Under the pieces are notes generated by a model. That model did no database searches and was not told the origin of the DNA. It was given only the letters and a program-made list of their open reading frames with translations. Positions 15,963-23,209 of a DNA stretch of 28,769 bases are shown piece by piece. Positions within the stretch are counted from its first letter, which is position 1. Each line of letters begins with the position of its first letter. The translations under genes and the position numbers were made by a program. The DNA comes from a virus, in the IMG/VR virus record IMGVR_UViG_3300045996_001510, positions 1-28,769 of that record, one strand, 5' to 3'.

Positions 15963-18068
15963 TTAGGCTATTCCGCCATCCTGCGGCGCAGGTGGCAGTT
16001 CGGCAGGGATTTCTGGCTCGGCAACGGGCATTTCAGGCGCCATTTCCGTAGCAAATTCATCGCCCGGCAGCGCGGCATCCGCCAGCTCCTCGTCGAGGGC
16101 CTGGGTTGCCTCCAGCTGCATATCGGCAATCAGTGTTTTGACGATCTCCGCGACACGACCATCCGTCATGGCCGCTTCCTGCAGTGACTTCAGACGCTCG
16201 TTCTCGGCCTTGTCTTCCTCGATCTTGAGCTTGCGGGCGTCCAGGCCGAGCTTTGCCCACTCCAGGCGCTTGTCTTCCTTGAGCTGGTCAATCTGCTTCT
16301 GAAAGCCCTGAGCCTGCGCGGCCATAGCCTGCTGCGCCTGCTGGGCCACCTGCTGCACCATGGCCTGCGGGTTGCCTTGGTTCGGGACGAGGGACTTCAG
16401 CTCTTCGGCAAGCTCTTCGGCGCCCTCCCAATCCTGCAGCTTGGCAAGACGCGGCCCCACGAACGGAGCGGCCGGCTGGTAGGCCTGCATGAACTCGAGC
16501 ATCGCCTGCGAGACTTCCATGCGCTTGGTGGCAAAGCTCGGACCCGTGGTCACTTCCACGTCGTACTTGCCGAGCGTCACGTCGTTCAGCACCTGCATCA
16601 CGCCGCCTTCGATGGGCACGCGCTTGTTGATGAACTCCAGCGAATACTGGCCGTCCTCGCCCAGCACGCGCACAAGGCGCTCGGTGTCGTAAATCTTGGG
16701 GATCAGATCCAGGATGACGCGACCGCACTGCGCTTTCGCTCGAGCAAGGTTGTCGGAGTAGTTGAAGGTGGCCGTATCGCCCTGCTTCTGCAGCGCCAGA
16801 ATGGCCCGGCCCGACTGCGACCCTTCGTTTTGCCCGAGATAGGGGTCGCGGATGCCGATGGATTCCTTGATGTCCATCTCGGCCTGCTGGTTGGCCATGA
16901 TAATGGGCGTTACGTCGGCATCGGCACTGACGCGCTGCGGCGCTCCGGGGAACTGAGCATCGGGGTTGAAGGGCACAAACGGATACGCCCGAACATTGAG
17001 GTGGTTGTAGATGGGCTCAAAGCCCTCGATCATCTTGGGCGTTACGAAGAGCGGAGCCTTCGGCGCGAGCGCGATCTTCTCGGCCATCGCCGTGCGCCAG
17101 TAGTTGAACATCTTCTGCGGATCGCGAGCGAAGCGCACGAGGCCGAAGATATGCACCTTGCCGGCCACGTTCAGGCGCTTGCCGTACACCGGGAAAATGG
17201 GGATGAAGCGCGAGGGGAACTCAGTTTCCGACAGCACGCGGTCGCCGCAGAGCATGTACATCGTGACCTTGTGCACGTAACCGTCACGCTCACGCTCGAT
17301 GGTGGCTCCCGGAGGCGTTTCGTCGCCCTCAAAGCGCGTCACACCATCCGACCAGAGCTGAAGCTTTACCTTCTCGCGCTCGCGTTCCCAATACTCGCGC
17401 TTGTAGATGTAGTCATCGTCATGCCATGCCTCGGCATAGCTGTCGGGCACCGCATCGCTGTTGTACTTGCCGTGCTCTTCCTCGAACTCGTCACGCGGCT
17501 CCTTGTCTTCCACGAACGCCCAATTGGCGTCCGAGCCGTCAGGCATGGAGGAATCGCAGTCCAGCTTGACCGCCAGGAAGTTTTCGAAGGTGCGGATGCG
17601 GATGTCCTGCTCGAAGGTGTCTTCGTCGGCGTAGCAGGTAATGACGCCGAAATAGCCCACGCCGCCCGCAACGCCGCCCTCATAGGCAGTTTCATAGGCG
17701 ATGTCGGCGCGAGAGTTGTACTCAATATTGCGGATCAGTCCCGTCTCGATGCGGGCCACTTCCTTGTCGGACTTGCCATCGACGCCGACAACCTTGATGG
17801 CCTGCTTGGCCTGGCGCTGCTCATTGACGACCTGATTGATGTACTGCGCGAGCTTGTTGACGGTGAGGCAGGGGCGGCCTTCGCGATCCCCCTTCATTCC
17901 TTCGTCCCACTGCTGGCCGAGTAGGGCGAACTTATGGTCCTCCAGCGCCGCCTTGGCGTTCTCGCCCATCACCTCATCCCATCGCTTGAGGCGCTTCATG
18001 GCACGCTCAAGGACGGCTGTGTGCTTGGCAGACTGCTTGGAAACAGGCTTCTCGCTGACTTCTTCCAT
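15963..18068 (-). CDS. Portal protein, P22 gp1-like
   Basis: A 701-residue dodecameric portal candidate, close to P22 gp1 (725). Recognisable segments include the N-terminal helical entry with QWDEGMKGDREGRPCLTVNK, the wing region YETAYEGGVAGGVGYFGV, and YGKRLNVAGKVHIFGLVRFA near the stem. Then come YLGQNEGSQSGRAILALQKQ and a long C-terminal coiled coil rich in Gln/Ala/Glu (about 570-650) that could form the barrel. A Pro/Glu-rich tail follows. Placement between terminase and scaffold agrees. There is no good promoter just upstream; 18069-18125 is AT-richer and holds only a 6-bp inverted repeat. Confidence 0.9.
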   Translation of the reverse strand: MEEVSEKPVSKQSAKHTAVLERAMKRLKRWDEVMGENAKAALEDHKFALLGQQWDEGMKGDREGRPCLTVNKLAQYINQVVNEQRQAKQAIKVVGVDGKSDKEVARIETGLIRNIEYNSRADIAYETAYEGGVAGGVGYFGVITCYADEDTFEQDIRIRTFENFLAVKLDCDSSMPDGSDANWAFVEDKEPRDEFEEEHGKYNSDAVPDSYAEAWHDDDYIYKREYWEREREKVKLQLWSDGVTRFEGDETPPGATIERERDGYVHKVTMYMLCGDRVLSETEFPSRFIPIFPVYGKRLNVAGKVHIFGLVRFARDPQKMFNYWRTAMAEKIALAPKAPLFVTPKMIEGFEPIYNHLNVRAYPFVPFNPDAQFPGAPQRVSADADVTPIIMANQQAEMDIKESIGIRDPYLGQNEGSQSGRAILALQKQGDTATFNYSDNLARAKAQCGRVILDLIPKIYDTERLVRVLGEDGQYSLEFINKRVPIEGGVMQVLNDVTLGKYDVEVTTGPSFATKRMEVSQAMLEFMQAYQPAAPFVGPRLAKLQDWEGAEELAEELKSLVPNQGNPQAMVQQVAQQAQQAMAAQAQGFQKQIDQLKEDKRLEWAKLGLDARKLKIEEDKAENERLKSLQEAAMTDGRVAEIVKTLIADMQLEATQALDEELADAALPGDEFATEMAPEMPVAEPEIPAELPPAPQDGGIA

Positions 18069-18125
18069 TGCCCTAACTACCCAATACAGGACTATGGTTA
18101 AGAAATGTACAATAGTCTAAGGCTA

Positions 18126-19385
18126 TTAACCAGCCCAGCGGGGGATGCTGATGTTTATGGCCGGAGCTTGGTTTCCGAGCTGGTCCGCAACGAGGCAGAG
18201 GTAGCGAAAGGCATCGGCGGCGTGGCTGTACTCGTCGTGCAGGGGATTGCCGGGCTCGTTGGTCTTGGGGCTGATGTTGCGACGGTAGCGCTTTAGGCAC
18301 TCAATCAGGCGCCTGACACCCTCCGACTCTGTGTTGAACCAGATGCGCGGGAAGACAAGGCGAGCCGTTCGGATTCCCGCCTCTACCTCGATATTCCCAA
18401 CTCTCTCCACCTTGCGCCCCAAGGCTTCCAGCACCTCATTATCGCTCTTGCCGGTCTGGTGGCGCTTGGCAAAGCCATCGTGCGGCAGCCAGTCCTTGCC
18501 CCAATTCAGGTTACGACTGGCGAGCTGCTGCACGTAGTCCGGCAGCGGCCGGTGGCTGTCCTCGATGTAATCAATGATGCGGATCTCAGAGGCTGCGCGC
18601 TGGGCAATGATGATGGCCATGGCGTCATTCCACCCCAAATCCCATATGGCGTGAGCCTTCAGGATCGGGTCATACGGAACACGGCCAAAGCGGCCGGAAG
18701 CCTCAGCCTGAGCCACCTCGTTGAAGTAAATGGCGCCCTCCACAGCGGGCTTGCAGCGGCCTTCCCATATGTGGGCGTATTCCTCGGGGATCAGCGTCTC
18801 TTTGGCGTGCTGCCGCTCCAGCTCAAGCACCTGCGGGAACCACGGATTGTCGTGGTAGTTCATCTCGATGCTGAGCGTGCCAGGGGGCGGATTAATCACC
18901 GCCATCTGGTGAATCTCGTCCGTCTCCAGCTCGGGGTTGTAGGTCGCCCATATCTCGGAGCCTTCAGCGCGAATCGTCGGGATGAGAATGCGCAGAGAGC
19001 GCTTGGTGATGGTCTGCGCCTCCTCAATCCAGACACGAGTGCAGCCCTCGAAGGACTTGATCGTGTCGGCCGTCATATCGGACAGGCCATTGAAGTAGAT
19101 GCGTGTCCCGTTCAGTCCCCGGATCTCGGTCTGCAGGATTTCGTAGAAGCTTTCCAGTCCCAGCGCCTGTATCTGGTCGCTCAAGAGCTGGTGAACGGAT
19201 TGCTTGATGGACTTCTGGACTTCGCGGGTACAAAGGATGCGCTGCGGGGACTGAGCGCCTTGTATCAGCAGCGCACGGGCCACGCCCCAAGACTTGCCAG
19301 AGCCGCGGCCGCCGCGGATGAACTTGTAGCGAGATGGCTGGAACAGCGCCCGCAGCTTGGCCGGAAACTCAGCCTGCGTCGGCAT
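18126..19385 (-). CDS. Terminase large subunit
   Basis: The ATPase-nuclease that packages DNA through the portal. The 419-residue protein shows Walker A GGRGSGKS at about 25-32, Walker B RVWIEEAQ at about 117-124 and the coupling-type segment ATYNPELE. The nuclease half contains IWDLGWNDAMAIII, where the first Asp is a metal ligand candidate, and ends with the HDEYSHAADAFRYL motif typical of terminase nuclease domains. ATG 19385 is chosen because the protein then starts like family members. A longer frame to 19484 lies inside the small-subunit gene, which it overlaps by 17 bases. Confidence 0.93.
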   Translation of the reverse strand: MPTQAEFPAKLRALFQPSRYKFIRGGRGSGKSWGVARALLIQGAQSPQRILCTREVQKSIKQSVHQLLSDQIQALGLESFYEILQTEIRGLNGTRIYFNGLSDMTADTIKSFEGCTRVWIEEAQTITKRSLRILIPTIRAEGSEIWATYNPELETDEIHQMAVINPPPGTLSIEMNYHDNPWFPQVLELERQHAKETLIPEEYAHIWEGRCKPAVEGAIYFNEVAQAEASGRFGRVPYDPILKAHAIWDLGWNDAMAIIIAQRAASEIRIIDYIEDSHRPLPDYVQQLASRNLNWGKDWLPHDGFAKRHQTGKSDNEVLEALGRKVERVGNIEVEAGIRTARLVFPRIWFNTESEGVRRLIECLKRYRRNISPKTNEPGNPLHDEYSHAADAFRYLCLVADQLGNQAPAINISIPRWAG

Positions 19386-19662
19386 CGCGGAATGACACTT
19401 CAATGGACTGGCGGACCGGGCCACCTTCAGCATCGCCGCTGACAATGATCTGCTGCGCAGTCTTGCCATCCAGCCTATCGCCAAGCTCCTTGATGGCCGC
19501 CAAGTCCCCCTCGGCAGCTTTCTGGATGAGCTTGTCCGCTATCTCGCGCAGCTTCTCCGGGTCGCCCTGCGCTATAGCGCGCTGAATTGTATTGCGCCAT
19601 AAGCGATTGTCTTTGCTGGAATTGGTATTACCTTCAGGGGCGCCAGCCTTGCCATCAGCCAT
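19369..19662 (-). CDS. Probable terminase small subunit
   Basis: A 97-residue protein that would recognise the packaging site. It begins MADGKAGAPEGNTNSSKDN, a pattern seen in phage small-terminase or DUF5681-like proteins, and continues with helices rich in Lys and Glu (LREIADKLIQKAAEGDLAAIKELGDRL). ATG 19662 has AGAGG upstream, better than the in-frame extension to 19680. It overlaps the large subunit by 17 bases. The assignment depends on position and on this N-terminal pattern; I do not see a classical helix-turn-helix. Confidence 0.7.
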   Translation of the reverse strand: MADGKAGAPEGNTNSSKDNRLWRNTIQRAIAQGDPEKLREIADKLIQKAAEGDLAAIKELGDRLDGKTAQQIIVSGDAEGGPVRQSIEVSFRDADAG

Positions 19663-19894
19663 TGCTAACCTCTTGTGCAATAAACGCCTTAAGCATCCTT
19701 AGCGCACCCAGCGGCGCGTAGTGGACACCCCTCGTTTTGTCGTAATAACTTCCGGCCTGTAGGAAATTGAGCAGCCCATGAATCGGAGGTATGGGCCACC
19801 GCAGCCCAGCCCCATCCTCAATGTCCTCGTACATGAACCAAGCATCCCGTTCGATGTGGTAGACGATTGGAAAGCCAGGACCTTGGATAGCCAT
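19655..19894 (-). CDS. 79-residue phage protein, unknown
   Basis: A small soluble protein rich in aromatic residues (IVYHIERDAWFMYEDIEDG; GSYYDKTRGVHYAPLGALRM). ATG 19894 overlaps the co-chaperonin stop (TAATG) and has GGGGGA seven bases upstream; the stop overlaps the start region of the small terminase. The tight coupling places it in the packaging operon. No known family is recognised and no function is claimed. Confidence 0.65.
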   Translation of the reverse strand: MAIQGPGFPIVYHIERDAWFMYEDIEDGAGLRWPIPPIHGLLNFLQAGSYYDKTRGVHYAPLGALRMLKAFIAQEVSNG

Positions 19895-20226
19895 TACGAC
19901 ATCCCCCACGCCTTACGATTCTCGGTCGGCCCTATCTGGGCATCGTCCGGCAGGATGGCCATGATGTCGGCCTCACGCATGATGAGGTAATCCTTACCCT
20001 CAACCTTCTCATCCATCCCGGCGCGAAAGCTGAACAGCACGCGGTCGCCGGGCTGCACATCTGGTGTGTCCCGGTATTCCTTGCCGTCCTGCCCCCTGCG
20101 GAGCTTGCCGGGCCCAACATGGGTCACGCGCCCTACGTGCTGCTTGTGGTTAGCCAGGATCAGGCCGCCAGCGGTCGTCCCCTCTTCGGCTTCCACGAAT
20201 ACGATGTCATCAATTGGCCTGATCAT
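19894..20226 (-). CDS. GroES-type (Cpn10) co-chaperonin encoded by the phage
   Basis: The 110-residue protein has the Cpn10 layout. IRPIDDIVFVEAEE at residues 2-15 corresponds to the GroES opening IRPLHDRVIVKR. A mobile loop with AGGLILAN (19-26) puts Leu22-Ile23-Leu24 in the place of the GroEL-binding Ile-Val-Leu tripeptide. VGRVTHVGPGK, the strand VQPGDRVLFSF and the closing LIMREADIMAIL follow in order. It is slightly longer than GroES (97) because of an internal insertion and a tail after the last strand. It should cap host GroEL, perhaps to enlarge or alter folding of the coat or portal, as T4 gp31 does. It begins the packaging operon behind a possible promoter. Confidence 0.87.
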   Translation of the reverse strand: MIRPIDDIVFVEAEEGTTAGGLILANHKQHVGRVTHVGPGKLRRGQDGKEYRDTPDVQPGDRVLFSFRAGMDEKVEGKDYLIMREADIMAILPDDAQIGPTENRKAWGMS

Positions 20227-20250
20227 TACTGCTCCATATGATCTATTAAA

Positions 20251-20279
20251 TTTATATCACTTGGTCAATTAATAGGCAA
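20251..20279 (-). promoter_or_regulatory. Putative promoter of the co-chaperonin/packaging operon
   Basis: On the minus strand, TTGCCT (20279-20274), a 17-base AT-rich spacer and TATAAA (20256-20251) match a sigma-70 promoter. It lies in a 63-base gap, one of few in the operon, with GGAG six bases before the co-chaperonin ATG. It could be the start of late transcription or an internal constitutive promoter. Confidence 0.5.
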
Positions 20280-20289
20280 AGGCAATGGC

Positions 20290-20616
20290 CTAAACCTCCT
20301 GAATCTCCACCCCATGCAGGTACTTCATCAGGTGGCGCTTGAGCATGTAGAGCGGAGTGCGCATGCCCTTTACGTCCTCCACGATCACCTTGCCCCGGTC
20401 GTCCTGGTACACGAAGTCGGCGATGTAGGCCTTCTCCGGCACATGGCGGCCACAGATGCGGGTCTTGGGCAGGAGGACGTACTTCACCTGCAGGCGGAGG
20501 TTCTGGATAAGCCCGGCCTTCTGCATCAGCTTGAGATCCTGATAGCGCCCGGCCTCCTTCTTTGAGTCGAAGGTGATGCCGTCCACTTCGGTCTTCTTGG
20601 CGTGGTATTTGGTCAT
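20290..20616 (-). CDS. DUF1064 PD-(D/E)XK-type phage nuclease
   Basis: A 108-residue protein of the DUF1064 family, believed to have the PD-(D/E)XK nuclease fold. The key pattern is visible: Glu21 in SKKEAGRYQDL, Asp67 in AYIADFVYQ, and Asp81-Val-Lys83 within VIVEDVKG, with an N-terminal KYHAKKTEVDGITFDSK stretch typical of the family. The start ATG 20616 overlaps the HNH gene stop as ATGA; longer frames upstream are antisense or out-of-phase shadows. It lies with NinB and a Ref-like nuclease, so a role in recombination or DNA processing before packaging is reasonable. Confidence 0.8.
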   Translation of the reverse strand: MTKYHAKKTEVDGITFDSKKEAGRYQDLKLMQKAGLIQNLRLQVKYVLLPKTRICGRHVPEKAYIADFVYQDDRGKVIVEDVKGMRTPLYMLKRHLMKYLHGVEIQEV

Positions 20617-20897
20617 CCCAGCAATCCCCGAACCTGCTCGAGCAATTCCGCCTCGGTCCCGAACTTGGCTTCCCACGTCCGTTGCCCGGCGTGCAGAGCA
20701 ACACCTACGCCTCCAGTGCGGTGATGGCCGGGGCATAGCGGAATCACATCGAAGTTACTGGCGCGCTGCGACAGGCCGGCCAGCGAACGCGGGTGATGCA
20801 GCTCGGCCGGCGATTGTCCAAGGTCCAGATTGCGGCAGACGATGCAGCCCAGGCGGGCTACGGTGTCCATGTGGCGAAGTTCGGCTTTAGTGGTCAC
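20613..20897 (-). CDS. Ref-like HNH endonuclease
   Basis: A 94-residue protein similar to P1 Ref, a RecA-dependent nuclease that cuts displacement loops. Zinc and catalytic residues are visible: Cys18-x2-Cys21, His34-His35 in AELHHPRS, and Cys55-x2-His58-His59 in PLCPGHHRTGG. HAGQRTWEAKFGTE closes the fold. GTG 20897 is the start, overlapping the NinB stop as GTGA with GGAGGG upstream. The core without long extensions is typical of phage recombination modules. It could process recombination intermediates together with NinB. Confidence 0.82.
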   Translation of the reverse strand: MTTKAELRHMDTVARLGCIVCRNLDLGQSPAELHHPRSLAGLSQRASNFDVIPLCPGHHRTGGVGVALHAGQRTWEAKFGTEAELLEQVRGLLG

Positions 20898-21328
20898 GCC
20901 GCCCTCCGCTCATCGCCACGCACCGGGTCCGGCACGTAAATGCCTATCTCGGCCGAACGGCGCTGAATCATGTTGTAGAAGTCGCAGAACTGGTCCCACG
21001 GGATCACATCCCGCTTGCCGTTCTCGTCTCGAGTTGTGGTGCGCCGTGGCTTCACCTTCTTCTTGCCCATCACCAGCGTCTCGCGCCAGCCGAAATATTC
21101 CCCGCAAAAATAGGTATGGACGTCTTCCGGGTCGTTGCCGCTCTCTCGCTCGATAGCCGGGTAGGCCACGCCCCATAGCGCGTTGTTCTGCGCCTCGGTG
21201 CGGTCCTTCTTGTGCTTCTCGATCTTCACGGACCACTCCGTGTCCAGCGACAGGTCGCCAAGGAACTTGGTCAGGCTGGCGAGGATGCCTAGCCGTGCCG
21301 TACCCTTGCGAAGGATGAACTCGCTCAT
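20894..21328 (-). CDS. ninB: NinB-like recombination mediator
   Basis: The 144-residue protein resembles NinB/Orf of lambda, which binds single-stranded DNA and helps load recombinase. The family segment EWSVKIEKHKKDRTEAQNNA, in which RTEAQNNALWG echoes the RTRPQNDY-type motif, lies at about 32-57. FGWRETLVMGKKKVKPRRTT and WDQFCDFYNMIQRRSAEIGI follow. ATG 21328 overlaps the upstream 42-residue gene stop (ATGA) and has GGAGG six bases upstream. It forms a coupled trio with the Ref-like and DUF1064 nucleases. Confidence 0.82.
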   Translation of the reverse strand: MSEFILRKGTARLGILASLTKFLGDLSLDTEWSVKIEKHKKDRTEAQNNALWGVAYPAIERESGNDPEDVHTYFCGEYFGWRETLVMGKKKVKPRRTTTRDENGKRDVIPWDQFCDFYNMIQRRSAEIGIYVPDPVRGDERRAA

Positions 21329-21453
21329 GCCATGCCTCCCGGCCAATCGTCATCGCGACCAGCACCCTTGCTACCGCCATGAACTACCGCCCACACAGCA
21401 AGGGCAATTACGGCCCACACCAGAATCCACGGCAGCCATACGGGGATGTTCAT
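21325..21453 (-). CDS. 42-residue single-helix membrane protein
   Basis: A short gene with clear coding signals: GGAG seven bases before ATG 21453, overlap with the upstream stop (ATGA) and overlap of its own stop with the NinB start (ATGA). The product begins MNIPVWLPWILVWAVIALAV, one hydrophobic helix, and ends in a Gly/Asp-rich soluble tail. No function is recognised. Coupling at both ends argues that it is truly translated. Confidence 0.65.
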   Translation of the reverse strand: MNIPVWLPWILVWAVIALAVWAVVHGGSKGAGRDDDWPGGMA

Positions 21454-21737
21454 GCCGCTCTCCTCGCTTCAAATTCCGTCATCCGCTCACGCAGCCGATT
21501 CGCTACGGGCGTAGACAGGATTTCATCAACGCTCCGCACGCCGAATTTCCAGAAGCCCAGCGAGCCCAAGTAATTCGCACACACGACACAGCCGCGCCGC
21601 ACCGTCTCGTGATGCACGCCGAAGCGCCGCGCTATGGTTTTGTAGTCAGAGCCGGCCAGTAGGCGATCCAGAAACTGCAGGTAGGTTGGCAGACCAGTGG
21701 GCACGCCTTTGACGCAGCGAATCTTGGTGACGTTCAT
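21450..21737 (-). CDS. Helix-turn-helix-like phage protein, possible regulator
   Basis: A 95-residue basic protein. Residues around 33-50, YKTIARRFGVHHETVRRG, look like a helix-turn-helix in which a sigma-70-like or resolvase-like recognition helix follows a tight turn. Two Cys flank it (CVVC). ATG 21737 has GGAG seven bases upstream. It lies between the replication initiator and the NinB module and is coupled at both ends. A transcription regulator or Q-like antiterminator role would be attractive at this position, but I cannot show either. Confidence 0.6.
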   Translation of the reverse strand: MNVTKIRCVKGVPTGLPTYLQFLDRLLAGSDYKTIARRFGVHHETVRRGCVVCANYLGSLGFWKFGVRSVDEILSTPVANRLRERMTEFEARRAA

Positions 21738-22555
21738 TGCTGTCTCCAGGGGCCGGGACCGGCCTTGTCGAGAACGGCGAGCTTGAAGGGGATAAACCCA
21801 CCGAATCTGTCTTGGTCGATGCCAAGTTCTTTGCCCTTGTGCTCGATGCCGGAGGGTGTTTCCCACCAGTTGCCGGTGATTACGGGCGTGTGCACGACAG
21901 GGTGCGAGAAGCTTGGAGGCTCAGGAATCTTTGCCCAATTGGTGCGAATGGCGTTCTTAAACGCCTCGTCCCAATCGAGGTACTGGTAACCTCTGGCCTT
22001 GGCACTTCCAATGAAGTGCTCCAAGTGCTTCTCAAGGCTGTGGTGGTTGTTCTCCTTAGCCCACTTCCGAACTTGTTCTGAGATTCCAAAGTCCTCAGGA
22101 AGCAAAGTCTTTTTGGGCTTAGCCGCCGGCTTGCACAGCGGCTTATCGCCTACGGATACGTCTTCGACTACGGATACGACTAAGTGAGCATCTGCTGTCT
22201 TTTGCTTATCATCTGCTACGCATTCGATTGGCAGATTCGGGAATCTGCTTTTCTTTGCTCGCACCTGCTGGTTAAAGTCCAACAGCTCCAGGTAACGCTC
22301 CCCGTCCTCTGCCGGGTACACCCTTACAAGAGCCGCTTTTTCAGTCGCCTGAAGCCACTTCTCAATGTCCGAGTCGGAAACCTTACTAAGGTGTCTTGGA
22401 TAACAGGCGGCACGAAGCAGGCCAGGATCGGCAAAGTACCGGCCGTAGTCGTCAACAACGGACATGAGGCGCCTGTAGAAGCACTCCTCTGCCCAGTTGA
22501 GCTTTGCGATGCGAGAGCTGGTCACAATGCCCTCGCGGAGGATGCGGTTAGGCAT
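21734..22555 (-). CDS. Phage replication initiator/replisome organiser
   Basis: A 273-residue protein with a winged-helix-like N-terminal half (SRIAKLNWAEECFYRRLMSV; YLELLDFNQQVRAKKSRFP) and a middle linker. A DnaT/O-type C-terminal segment includes LPEDFGISEQVRKWAKENN and YLDWDEAFKNAIRTNWAKI, which in such proteins binds DNA and recruits helicase loading. No DnaB- or DnaC-type gene is seen nearby, so host helicase is probably used. It starts directly after the methyltransferase stop (TAAATG). An origin may lie in this region as in lambda O, but no iterons were found. Confidence 0.78.
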   Translation of the reverse strand: MPNRILREGIVTSSRIAKLNWAEECFYRRLMSVVDDYGRYFADPGLLRAACYPRHLSKVSDSDIEKWLQATEKAALVRVYPAEDGERYLELLDFNQQVRAKKSRFPNLPIECVADDKQKTADAHLVVSVVEDVSVGDKPLCKPAAKPKKTLLPEDFGISEQVRKWAKENNHHSLEKHLEHFIGSAKARGYQYLDWDEAFKNAIRTNWAKIPEPPSFSHPVVHTPVITGNWWETPSGIEHKGKELGIDQDRFGGFIPFKLAVLDKAGPGPWRQQ

Positions 22556-23209
22556 TTACGCGGCCTCCGCAATACGAGGCCGATTGGCTTCGTGCGCAGC
22601 TAATGAAAAGCCGCGTGGCGTTGTGCTGCGTTTGTTGGCGCGATCAGGACCCGGCGGACACTTATGAATCCTGTCGTCGGGCTGCCCAAGGCCCTCTGCC
22701 ATGAATTTCTCAGGCATGACAAAGCCCCCCCCCGTCCAAAGACAGGTTTTCTTTGTGTAGTTGTCCGAGGGTTCGTAGCCAGTGAATTCGAAGGGATGCA
22801 TGGTGTAGTCAGACTTTCGCCAGTAGGTGCTGATCGTGCTGACGGGGTTTTCAATAACGAAGGAGCATCCGGCTGCGCCGAAGAATTCGGCGGCAGTTGC
22901 GAACATTTCAATGGACCAAGCGAGCATTCGCAGCCCCTTTCCCTCAAACCAGCGCGCGCCACTGACGGCGAGGTGGTCGCAAGGGCAAAAGGCGGCGCCA
23001 AAAGCAAGTGGGCGTGCCGAGTAAGGCCATTCGCGCGGCAACTGGAAGCCGGGGCGAAGGTCTGCTTGCAGCGTCCAGATATTATTTCCGCGATAGTTCA
23101 GCCCTGGCGGGTGCTGGATATCAACCAGCAGGCAAGGGTGCCCTGCATTTGCCCACGGCTCAGCCATGATTCCCGTCAGGTCGAAAAGGAAAACGCAGGG
23201 GCCATGCAT
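22556..23209 (-). CDS. C5-cytosine-methyltransferase-like phage enzyme
   Basis: A 217-residue, compact member of a phage methyltransferase group. FDLTGIMAEPWANAGH (9-24) stands where motif I normally reads FxGxGG, followed by acidic Asp30. FCPCDHLAVSGARWF (74-88) carries the Pro-Cys of motif IV. IENPVS (119-124) is the ENV-like motif VI. YTKKTCLWTGGGFVMPE closes the core. No obvious target-recognition domain follows, so specificity is unknown. ATG 23209 overlaps the upstream stop (TGATG) and lies behind GGAGGG. A G9 run encodes Gly160-162 in frame. Modification of phage DNA to evade restriction is likely, but methylation is not proven. Confidence 0.78.
   Translation of the reverse strand: MHGPCVFLFDLTGIMAEPWANAGHPCLLVDIQHPPGLNYRGNNIWTLQADLRPGFQLPREWPYSARPLAFGAAFCPCDHLAVSGARWFEGKGLRMLAWSIEMFATAAEFFGAAGCSFVIENPVSTISTYWRKSDYTMHPFEFTGYEPSDNYTKKTCLWTGGGFVMPEKFMAEGLGQPDDRIHKCPPGPDRANKRSTTPRGFSLAAHEANRPRIAEAA
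22725..22733. repeat. G9 homopolymer inside the methyltransferase gene
   Basis: Nine C's on the plus strand (G9 in the gene) encode three glycines. In this sequence the frame is open. Loss or gain of one base would truncate the last quarter of the protein. Confidence 0.9.

Noticed and set aside
16377-17924. 515-codon plus-strand open frame
   Set aside because: It is antisense to the portal gene; the portal has clear family features.
18069-18125. Promoter in front of the portal gene
   Set aside because: The gap is AT-rich with a 6-bp inverted repeat, but no -35/-10 pair with acceptable spacing was found.
20910-21380. 156-codon minus-strand frame overlapping NinB
   Set aside because: It is out of phase with the NinB-like gene and has low-complexity Arg/Gly/Gln composition; NinB motifs are in the other frame.
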